From Kitasatospora acidiphila (GTDB lineage Bacteria; Actinomycetota; Actinomycetes; Streptomycetales; Streptomycetaceae): a DNA stretch of 64,000 bases. Under the pieces are notes generated by a model. The model saw only the letters and a list, made by a program, of their open reading frames with translations. It ran no database searches and was not told where the DNA came from. Position 1 is the first letter of the stretch. The number at the start of each line of letters is the position of its first letter. The translations under genes were made by a program, and so were the position numbers. Below are positions 50,863 through 64,000 of this stretch, piece by piece. The DNA is taken from NCBI RefSeq assembly GCF_006636205.1, contig NZ_VIGB01000003.1, forward strand, positions 5,322,501 through 5,386,500, written 5' to 3'.

Positions 50863-51234
50863 GTGACGGAGACCACGGGCTCCACCGCAACGCCTGAGAG
50901 CGGCAACCACGACGACGCCGAGGACGCGGCGGTCGACGCTGCCGAGACCGAGGACGGCGAGGGCCTCTCCCGTCGCGACCGCAAGCGTGCCAACAAGGCC
51001 AAGGGCGGCGAGGGCGGCAAGTCGGGTGGCAAGCGGGCCAAGCGCGGCCTGTTCTCCCGCATCGCCCTGTACTACCGGCAGATCATCGCCGAGCTGCGCA
51101 AGGTGGTCTGGCCCACCCGCAGCGAGCTGATGAACTACACCAGCGTCGTGGTGGTCTTCGTCGGCGTCATGATGACCATCGTGGCAACCCTGGACTGGGG
51201 GCTCGCCAAGGCCACCTTCTGGATCTTCGGCTGA
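50863..51234 (+). CDS. secE: Preprotein translocase subunit SecE
   Basis: The 123-residue protein has a long acidic then Lys-rich N-terminal tail (1-65) and the SecE core with ELRKVVWPTRSELMNYTSVVVVFV and one membrane helix, which clamps SecY. Streptomycete SecE proteins have this extended tail. GTG 50863 follows a GAGG site. A GACCCGGG/CCCGGGTC hairpin follows before nusG. Confidence 0.95.
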   Translation: MTETTGSTATPESGNHDDAEDAAVDAAETEDGEGLSRRDRKRANKAKGGEGGKSGGKRAKRGLFSRIALYYRQIIAELRKVVWPTRSELMNYTSVVVVFVGVMMTIVATLDWGLAKATFWIFG

Positions 51235-51414
51235 CCACGCCGGACAGCGCTTCACCACCCGACCCGGGTCGTCCCCTCACAGCACCAAAGGGGGACCGCC
51301 CGGGTCTAGCTGTCGTCACCTGCCGGGCGAGCCCGCTACCGTTGAGTCGGTACTGTTGAGGCTTGCCCCCGCAGCGGTACCCATCTCCACCTCTCCAGGA
51401 AAGAAGCAGCCACC

Positions 51415-52281
51415 GTGTCTGAGTCCCCCCTGTACGACGCCGACGAGACCGTCCGCGAGGCGGATGTCGCCGCCGAGCTGGATGCGGCTGAGGCTGCCGA
51501 CCCCGAGGACGCCGAGCAGATCACCAGCGGCGTGGACAGCGACGAGGACGAGGTCGAGGCGGCGGACCAGGCCGAGGCCGGGGTGCCCGCCGAGGAGGCC
51601 GCGCTGCACGTGGTGAGCGAGGACGCCGCCGAGGCCGGCGAGGAGGCCGAGGCCGCTGCCGAGGAGGCCGTCGAGGTCGACCCGGTCGCCAAGTTCCGCG
51701 AGGAGCTGCGGTTCATGCCCGGCGAGTGGTACGTGATCCACACCTACGCGGGCTACGAGAACCGGGTGAAGCAGAACCTGGAGCAGCGCGCGGTCTCGCT
51801 CAACGTCGAGGAGTACATCTTCCAGGCCGAGGTGCCGCAGGAGGAGGTCGTCCAGATCAAGAACGGCGACCGCAAGACCATCCGGCAGAACAAGCTCCCC
51901 GGCTACGTGCTGGTCCGCATGGACCTCACCCCCGAGTCCTGGGGCGTGGTGCGCAACACCCCGGGTGTCACCGGCTTCGTCGGCAACGCCTACGACCCGT
52001 ACCCGCTGACCCTGGACGAGGTCGTCAAGATGCTGGCGCCGGACGTCGAGCGCGCCGCGGCCAAGGAGGCCGGCAAGCCGTCGCCGGTCAAGCCGAGCGA
52101 GATCCAGGTGCTGGACTTCGAGGTCGGCGACTCGGTCACCGTCACCGACGGTCCGTTCGCCACCCTGCAGGCGACCATCAACGAGATCAACCCGGACTCC
52201 AAGAAGGTCAAGGGCCTGGTCGAGATCTTCGGCCGCGAGACCCCGGTCGAGCTGTCGTTCGACCAGATCCAGAAGAACTAG
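51415..52281 (+). CDS. nusG: Transcription termination/antitermination factor NusG
   Basis: The 288-residue protein has an acidic N-terminal extension of about 95 residues, then the NGN domain (EWYVIHTYAGYENRVKQNLEQR; PGYVLVRMDLTPESW) and a C-terminal KOW domain (FEVGDSVTVTDGPFATLQATI). NusG binds RNA polymerase and couples it to Rho or the ribosome. A 13-base duplication (52269-52281 and 52287-52299) includes the stop codon. Confidence 0.96.
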   Translation: MSESPLYDADETVREADVAAELDAAEAADPEDAEQITSGVDSDEDEVEAADQAEAGVPAEEAALHVVSEDAAEAGEEAEAAAEEAVEVDPVAKFREELRFMPGEWYVIHTYAGYENRVKQNLEQRAVSLNVEEYIFQAEVPQEEVVQIKNGDRKTIRQNKLPGYVLVRMDLTPESWGVVRNTPGVTGFVGNAYDPYPLTLDEVVKMLAPDVERAAAKEAGKPSPVKPSEIQVLDFEVGDSVTVTDGPFATLQATINEINPDSKKVKGLVEIFGRETPVELSFDQIQKN

Positions 52282-52332
52282 CACAGCCAGAAGAACTAGT
52301 ACTGCCGGACGTACTAGTCACCGAAAGCTTCT

Positions 52333-52370
52333 CGGGGGCGGGGCCGCGGCCTCGCCCCCGGGCTCGTTTT
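52333..52370 (+). terminator. Terminator after nusG
   Basis: The GC-rich stem CGGGGGCG...CGCCCCCG (52333-52360) is followed by GGCTCGTTTT. The final T-run overlaps the -35 of the rplK promoter. Confidence 0.75.
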
Positions 52371-52397
52371 GGACCAGCGGCGCCCACGCGTTAGCCT
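52369..52397 (+). promoter_or_regulatory. rplK-rplA promoter
   Basis: TTGGAC (52369-52374), a 17-base spacer and TAGCCT (52392-52397) lie 78 bases before rplK. The match to the vegetative streptomycete consensus is good. Confidence 0.7.
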
Positions 52398-52475
52398 GGT
52401 CCGCTGTGTGTACTCTCGCCCGGGTGTCGCCCCGGAGTCGTACACACGTCCATCGAAGGAAGGACCCGGAGAGAC

Positions 52476-52910
52476 ATGCCTCCCAAGAAGAAGAAGGTCA
52501 CGGGGCTTATCAAGCTCCAGATCAACGCCGGTGCGGCCAACCCGGCGCCGCCGGTCGGCCCCGCGCTGGGTCAGCACGGCGTCAACATCATGGAGTTCTG
52601 CAAGGCCTACAACGCGGCCACCGAGTCGCAGCGTGGCATGGTCGTGCCGGTGGAGATCACGGTCTACGAGGACCGCTCCTTCACCTTCATCACCAAGACC
52701 CCGCCGGCCGCGCGCCTCATCCTGAAGGCCGCGGGCATCGAGAAGGGCTCCGGCGAGCCGCACAAGACCAAGGTCGCCAAGCTGACCTCGGCCCAGGTGC
52801 GCGAGATCGCCACCACCAAGCTCCCCGACCTGAACGCCAACGACCTGGACGCCGCGGAGAAGATCATCGCGGGTACCGCCCGGTCCATGGGCGTCACCAT
52901 CGAGGGCTGA
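52476..52910 (+). CDS. rplK: 50S ribosomal protein L11
   Basis: The 144-residue protein has the L11 N-terminal domain (LIKLQINAGAANPAPPVGPALGQHGVNIMEFCKAYN) and the rRNA-binding C-terminal domain (KLPDLNANDLDAAEKIIAGTARSMG). It belongs to the GTPase-associated centre and is needed for the RelA stringent response. ATG 52476 follows a GGAGAG site. Confidence 0.97.
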   Translation: MPPKKKKVTGLIKLQINAGAANPAPPVGPALGQHGVNIMEFCKAYNAATESQRGMVVPVEITVYEDRSFTFITKTPPAARLILKAAGIEKGSGEPHKTKVAKLTSAQVREIATTKLPDLNANDLDAAEKIIAGTARSMGVTIEG

Positions 52911-52985
52911 ACACCCTTTTCGTAGGCCAGTGGTAGGGCCCAGCGCGGCCCGAGATACCACGACTCCACCAACACAGGAGCAGCA

Positions 52986-53708
52986 GTGAAGCGCAGCAAG
53001 GCCCTCAAGGCCGCGGACCTCAAGGTCGACCGCGACCGTCTCTACGCCCCGCTCGAGGCCATCCGCCTCGCCCGGGAGACCTCCACCACCAAGTTCGACG
53101 CGACCGTCGAGGTTGCCATGCGCCTGGGTGTCGACCCGCGCAAGGCCGACCAGATGGTCCGCAGCACCGTCAACCTGCCGCACGGTACCGGTAAGACCGC
53201 CCGGGTCCTGGTCTTCGCGACCGGCGACCGTGCCGCGGCTGCGGAGGCTGCGGGCGCCGACATCGTCGGCTCCGACGAGCTCATCGACGAGGTGGCCAAG
53301 GGTCGTCTGGACTTCGACGCCGTCGTCGCCACCCCGGACCTCATGGGCAAGGTCGGCCGCCTGGGCCGCGTGCTCGGTCCCCGTGGTCTGATGCCGAACC
53401 CGAAGACCGGCACCGTCACCCCGGACGTGGCCAAGGCCGTCACGGACATCAAGGGCGGCAAGATCGAGTTCCGCGTCGACAAGCACTCGAACCTGCACTT
53501 CATCATCGGCAAGGCGTCCTTCACCGACGAGCAGCTGGTCGAGAACTACGCCGCCGCCCTTGACGAGGTGCTGCGGGCCAAGCCGTCCGCCGCCAAGGGC
53601 CGCTACATCAAGAAGACCGCGGTTTCGACCACCATGGGCCCCGGCATCCAGGTGGACCCGAACCGCACCCGCAACCTCCTGGTCGAGGAGGACCCGGCCG
53701 CCGTCTGA
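52986..53708 (+). CDS. rplA: 50S ribosomal protein L1
   Basis: The 240-residue L1-stalk protein has FDATVEVAMRLGVDPRKADQMVRSTVNLPHGTGK and GRLGRVLGPRGLMPNPKTGTV, the family signature. GTG 52986 has AGGAG upstream. It is co-transcribed with rplK after 75 bases and followed by a strong terminator. L1 is also the usual translational repressor of this operon. Confidence 0.97.
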   Translation: MKRSKALKAADLKVDRDRLYAPLEAIRLARETSTTKFDATVEVAMRLGVDPRKADQMVRSTVNLPHGTGKTARVLVFATGDRAAAAEAAGADIVGSDELIDEVAKGRLDFDAVVATPDLMGKVGRLGRVLGPRGLMPNPKTGTVTPDVAKAVTDIKGGKIEFRVDKHSNLHFIIGKASFTDEQLVENYAAALDEVLRAKPSAAKGRYIKKTAVSTTMGPGIQVDPNRTRNLLVEEDPAAV

Positions 53709-53734
53709 CGGTTCGCCCGGTCTGATTGACTGAT

Positions 53735-53775
53735 CGTCAGGGCCCGTACTCCCTTGTGGAGTACGGGCCCTGACG
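53735..53775 (+). terminator. Terminator after rplA
   Basis: Eighteen-base perfect arms (53735-53752 and 53758-53775) close on a five-base loop. A weak CATTG follows instead of a T-run. Confidence 0.85.
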
Positions 53776-53856
53776 CATTGTCCGGCGGGCCGCCGGCCGC
53801 CGTCGGGCTCCGGCGTGGCAGGCTGAGCCGACGGCTGGACTGATCGGGAGGCGAGG

Positions 53857-54717
53857 GTGGCAGCGCTCCTGAGGGCGGTGGCCGCAGCGGCGGCCGCGGT
53901 CGCACTCTTCGGCACCCTGGCGGCCTGCGAGCCGACCGCCGGACCCGAGGCGGCGGCGAGCGGCCGGCGGTCCGCGGCCGCCGAGCCCGCGCTGCCGGCG
54001 CCCCCGGCGCCCCGGCCCGCCGACCGCTCGCCGCTCGGCGTGCTGCTCTCGGCCGAGCAGGTGCTGCAGACCGCCGGCCGGGCCCGGCTGCACTACTGGT
54101 CCGAGGTCCCGGGCGGCGCCACCGACTGCGCCGACGGGGTGCTCAGCTGGGCGCCCCCCGCCCTGCAGCTGACCCGCACCGCGCCGGGCGCGACCGGCCG
54201 GCTGATCGTCCTGGGCGGCGTCAGCTACCAGGGCGGCGACACCGCCACCGCGGCCCGCCTCGGCGGCCGGCACTGGGAGCGGGCCACCGGGCCGGACGGG
54301 CCGGACGGACGGCCGCAGACGCCGTACGCCGAGCTGGCCGACCAGCTGGACCCGCTGCAGGCGGTGACCGCGGCCGCGGCCGCCGGGGACCTGCGGCTGG
54401 TGGGGGAGGAGCTGCTCGGCAAGGTCCCGGTGGGGCACTGGGCCGCCACCACCACGGTGGCCGACTACACGGCCGCCGAGGCCGACCTGCTCAGCCCGGC
54501 GCGCCGGGACCGGCTGGCAGCCGCGCTCGGCGGTGGCGGGGTGACCGCCCTGACCCTGGACCTGTGGCTGAACGACCGCGACCAGCTGGTCCAGCTGCGC
54601 CGCACCGGCAGCAGCCCCCAGGGCGTCCTGGACCAGCTGATCGAGTACCGCGACTACGGTGACCAGCTGGCCGTGCTGGCCCCGCCGGAGAGCGACACCC
54701 GGGCGGCGGGCCGGTGA
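53857..54717 (+). CDS. Putative lipoprotein in the L1-L10 intergenic region
   Basis: The 286-residue secreted lipoprotein has an Ala-rich signal segment and the lipobox TLAAC (Cys24), then an Ala/Pro spacer and one domain of about 215 residues. The domain has alternating strands (LIVLGGVSYQG; LTLDLWLNDRDQLVQLRR) that look like the LolA/LprG-type half-barrel. It may carry lipids, but this is inference. A lipoprotein gene at this place is typical of streptomycetes. GTG 53857 has GGGAGG upstream. Confidence 0.8.
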   Translation: MAALLRAVAAAAAAVALFGTLAACEPTAGPEAAASGRRSAAAEPALPAPPAPRPADRSPLGVLLSAEQVLQTAGRARLHYWSEVPGGATDCADGVLSWAPPALQLTRTAPGATGRLIVLGGVSYQGGDTATAARLGGRHWERATGPDGPDGRPQTPYAELADQLDPLQAVTAAAAAGDLRLVGEELLGKVPVGHWAATTTVADYTAAEADLLSPARRDRLAAALGGGGVTALTLDLWLNDRDQLVQLRRTGSSPQGVLDQLIEYRDYGDQLAVLAPPESDTRAAGR

Positions 54718-54756
54718 CCCGGTCCGGCCGTCGGCCCGCTGCGCCGGTGACCCGAT

Positions 54757-54786
54757 TTGGACTTCCCGCCCTCTTGACCGTACGCT
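54757..54786 (+). promoter_or_regulatory. rplJ-rplL promoter
   Basis: TTGGAC (54757-54762), an 18-base spacer and TACGCT (54781-54786) lie 284 bases before rplJ. Confidence 0.65.
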
Positions 54787-54792
54787 GATGTC

Positions 54793-55070
54793 TGCCGAAG
54801 ACCGCTGGTTGTCGCATTGGCCCCCGGGCCGTCCGACCGAAGGTTCTGCGCTTGTCGCAGGCAGCCCGCGCAGGAGTGTTTGGAGCTTTGACTTCCGGTT
54901 GTGCGACTCGTTCGCGTGTCCGTCGAGGTCGATCGAAGCCCCGTGCCTCTGCGCACCGGGGCTTTTCTCATTCCCTGGCGAGCTGCCCTTCTCCGCTGGT
55001 GGTCAGAGGCACTGTAGGTCGACTGTCCATGGTCGGCCGACCTCGACATCACGGAAGGAGGCGTAAGCCT
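54793..55070 (+). ncRNA. L10 (rplJ) leader with attenuator
   Basis: This is a long structured 5' leader of about 280 bases before rplJ. It contains a clear terminator hairpin (AAGCCCC.GTGC paired with GCAC..GGGGCTT, 54936-54964) followed by TTTT (54963-54966). The layout fits the L10-leader class, in which L10(L12)4 binds its own leader. The L10 kink-turn was not located. Confidence 0.65.
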
Positions 55071-55631
55071 ATGGCCAGGCCTGACAAGGCTGCCGCCGTC
55101 GCGGAGATCACGGAGAAGTTCCGTGCCTCCAACGCGGCCGTGCTGACCGAGTACCGCGGTCTGACGGTGAAGCAGGTCAAGACCCTGCGTCGCTCGCTCG
55201 GCGAGAACGCCCAGTACGCCGTGGTGAAGAACACGCTGACCAAGATCGCGGCCAACGAGGCCGGGATCACGGAGCTCGACGACCAGTTCAACGGTCCGAC
55301 GGCTGTCGCCTTCGTCACCGGTGACCCGGTGGAGTCGGCGAAGGCTCTGCGTGACTTCGCCAAGGAGAACCCCGCCCTGATCATCAAGGGCGGCGTGCTC
55401 GACGGTAAGGCGCTGTCTGCCGACGACATCAAGAAGCTCGCGGACCTCGAGTCCCGCGAGGTGCTGCTCTCCAAGCTGGCCGGTGCCATGAAGGGCAAGC
55501 AGTCCCAGGCTGCCTCGCTCTTCCAGGCCCTGCCCTCGAAGCTCGTCCGCACCGTGGACGCGCTGCGCGACAAGGTCGAGCAGGGCGGTGCCGGTACGCC
55601 GGCTCCCGCCGAGGACGCCGCCGCCGAGTGA
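55071..55631 (+). CDS. rplJ: 50S ribosomal protein L10
   Basis: The 186-residue stalk-base protein has VLTEYRGLTVKQVKTLRRSL, AQYAVVKNTLTKIAA and a C-terminal helix that binds L7/L12 dimers (SLFQALPSKLVRTVDALRDKV). ATG 55071 has GGAAGGAGG upstream. It is read with rplL, 95 bases downstream, as usual. Confidence 0.97.
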   Translation: MARPDKAAAVAEITEKFRASNAAVLTEYRGLTVKQVKTLRRSLGENAQYAVVKNTLTKIAANEAGITELDDQFNGPTAVAFVTGDPVESAKALRDFAKENPALIIKGGVLDGKALSADDIKKLADLESREVLLSKLAGAMKGKQSQAASLFQALPSKLVRTVDALRDKVEQGGAGTPAPAEDAAAE

Positions 55632-55725
55632 TCGGCGGTGGGCTCACGCCCTCGCAGCGGGCCCGCGCCCGCCACATCCCGTACATAACCGGCACCACCT
55701 GCCGATTTAGTGGAAGGACGCCATC

Positions 55726-56112
55726 ATGGCGAAGCTGACCCAGGACGAGCTGCTCGCTCAGTTCGAGGACATGACCCTGATCGAGCTCTCGGGCTTCGTG
55801 AAGGCCTTCGAGGAGAAGTTCGACGTCACCGCCGCTGCGGCCGCCCCGGTCATGATCGCCGGTGCCGCCGGTGGCGCTGCCGCCGAGGCCGTTGAGGAGA
55901 AGGACGAGTTCGACGTCATCCTCGACGGTGCCGGCGACAAGAAGATCCAGGTCATCAAGGAGGTGCGCACCCTGACCTCCCTCGGCCTGAAGGAGGCCAA
56001 GGACCTCGTCGACACCGCCGGTGCCGTTGTCCTGGAGAAGGTCAACAAGGAGACCGCCGAGAAGGCCAAGGCTGCCCTCGAGGGCGCTGGCGCCAAGGTC
56101 ACCGTCAAGTGA
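55726..56112 (+). CDS. rplL: 50S ribosomal protein L7/L12
   Basis: The 128-residue stalk protein has the N-terminal dimer helices (LTQDELLAQFEDMTLIELSGF), an Ala/Gly hinge and the C-terminal domain (EFDVILDGAGDKKIQVIKEVR; LGLKEAKDLVDTAG) that recruits translation factors. GGAAGGA lies upstream of the ATG. Confidence 0.97.
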   Translation: MAKLTQDELLAQFEDMTLIELSGFVKAFEEKFDVTAAAAAPVMIAGAAGGAAAEAVEEKDEFDVILDGAGDKKIQVIKEVRTLTSLGLKEAKDLVDTAGAVVLEKVNKETAEKAKAALEGAGAKVTVK

Positions 56113-56154
56113 CGTTGCGCTCCTAGCGGGCACCGCTTCCCAGGAAGCACAACG

Positions 56155-56193
56155 GGCCGGGCCGGCCACCCTTCGCGGGTGGCCGGCCCGGCC
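56155..56193 (+). terminator. Terminator after rplL
   Basis: Seventeen-base perfect arms (56155-56171 and 56177-56193) close on TTCGC, followed by TGTCT. It separates rplJL from rpoBC. Confidence 0.85.
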
Positions 56194-56550
56194 TGTCTGC
56201 GTTGGGGCCCCTTCCCACGATCGGGGCAGTGTCGGCGGGGCGAGGTATGGTGATCACCGCTGTAACGCTCACAGGCCGCACAGCGATGAACACCCCGAGG
56301 TCCAAGCTTCGGCCGGGCCTTGACGAACGGCGGCGGGCGCGCGATTCTCAAGGCGCGTGCCGACACCCCCGAGGGCGGTCGGCCGTTAGTTCGAGTGGCC
56401 CCGGATGCATAACCCGGGGCCCTGGCGGGAACTCACTAGGAGTGAGTCGCGGTGCCGGCCTCCTCGGTGAGGTTTGGCGCCGCTGCAGTGCGCAGCAGGA
56501 CTGGCAGTACGCAACGGAGGGAGCGTCCGATTCGGTCTCCGAATCAGGAC
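56194..56550. other. Structured gene-free stretch upstream of rpoB
   Basis: There is no gene in these 357 bases. Two small hairpins lie at 56397-56420 (GCCCCGG/CCGGGGC) and 56431-56447 (ACTCACT-AGG-AGTGAGT). A TTGACG at about 56321 has no good -10. The hairpins could belong to read-through RNA from rplL. Confidence 0.4.
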
Positions 56551-56579
56551 TGGACAGCAGTGTCGCCTTTGGCTACACT
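56551..56579 (+). promoter_or_regulatory. rpoB-rpoC promoter
   Basis: TGGACA (56551-56556), a 17-base spacer and TACACT (56574-56579) give a 5' leader of about 145 bases before rpoB. Confidence 0.7.
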
Positions 56580-56729
56580 GTCCCTTTGCGCTGCCTGTTA
56601 GCTGCTCCGTGACTCGTCGCCCGGAGTCGGCGCTGCCCTGACCTGGGATTTCTCCGTTGGATGAACCCCTCGGCAAGGCCCGGCCGGTATGCGCGTAGTG
56701 AGCTCCGAGCCCTCGGAAGGACCCCCCTC

Positions 56730-60209
<3,480 letters not shown>

Positions 60210-60311
60210 CGGAGGTTGGGCCGGCTGCCTTCAACCGGCAGCCGGCCCGCCCCCAGGCCCCCCTCAGACCACAGACAAACTCTCGAATGACGAAAGAGGG
60301 CTTGACGACCA

Positions 60312-64000
<3,689 letters not shown>

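Overview
The window is chromosomal DNA from a high-GC filamentous actinomycete, most likely of the family Streptomycetaceae (Streptomyces, Kitasatospora or Streptacidiphilus; I cannot decide which). The basis is the very high GC, frequent GTG starts with strong Shine-Dalgarno sites, the rpmG - MaoC pair - murB - adenosine deaminase - aspartate aminotransferase - tRNA-Trp - secE - nusG - rplKA - rplJL - rpoBC order, and a second, incomplete nuo cluster followed by htpX. There are no rRNA genes, insertion sequences, prophage genes or CRISPR arrays.

Layout. Positions 1-4054 hold the end of a PQQ-propeller protein (probably a Ser/Thr kinase tail), an HtrA-like lipoprotein protease and a lone NarL-type histidine kinase. 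Positions 4304-13979 hold a translationally coupled nuoABC-HIJKLMN operon that lacks nuoD, E, F and G. Positions 14121-18360 carry htpX, a YCII protein, a decayed PHP-family fragment, a MASE1 membrane protein, a PP2C phosphatase and a YccF protein. Positions 18401-20967 hold two divergent citrate synthases, one fused to a helix-turn-helix domain, around an AT-rich palindromic spacer. Positions 21062-26112 contain a mismatch DNA glycosylase, a PAP2 enzyme, two alpha/beta hydrolases, a MarR regulator with an obvious double operator, and YajQ.

Positions 26303-42475 run from tRNA-Tyr (the gene type used by SLP1-like elements as attB) through a potassium island: a Usp-like protein, a small membrane protein, a lipoprotein, two KimA-type APC permeases, two tiny membrane peptides (one is KdpF), kdpA, kdpB, kdpC, kdpD, kdpE and a two-ectodomain membrane sensor. 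Four promoters in this island carry the same arrangement of 11-bp CGT-boxes (11-21-11 spacing). I interpret this as an uncharacterised KdpE-type regulon and regard it as the most interesting signal here. An amidohydrolase that appears to have lost metal ligands follows.

Positions 44074-64000 are the conserved information-processing locus: tRNA-Thr, tRNA-Met, rpmG, two MaoC genes, an inserted thioesterase-like gene lacking its Ser nucleophile, murB, a His-rich mini-protein, adenosine deaminase, aspartate aminotransferase, tRNA-Trp, secE, nusG, rplK, rplA, a lipoprotein, rplJ (with a leader attenuator), rplL, rpoB and the first part of rpoC.

Data-quality warning: htpX, kdpB (twice), the second maoC gene and murB each need exactly one extra C in a C-run to restore the family protein. 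Five losses of the same kind point to homopolymer under-calling in the assembly rather than real pseudogenes.
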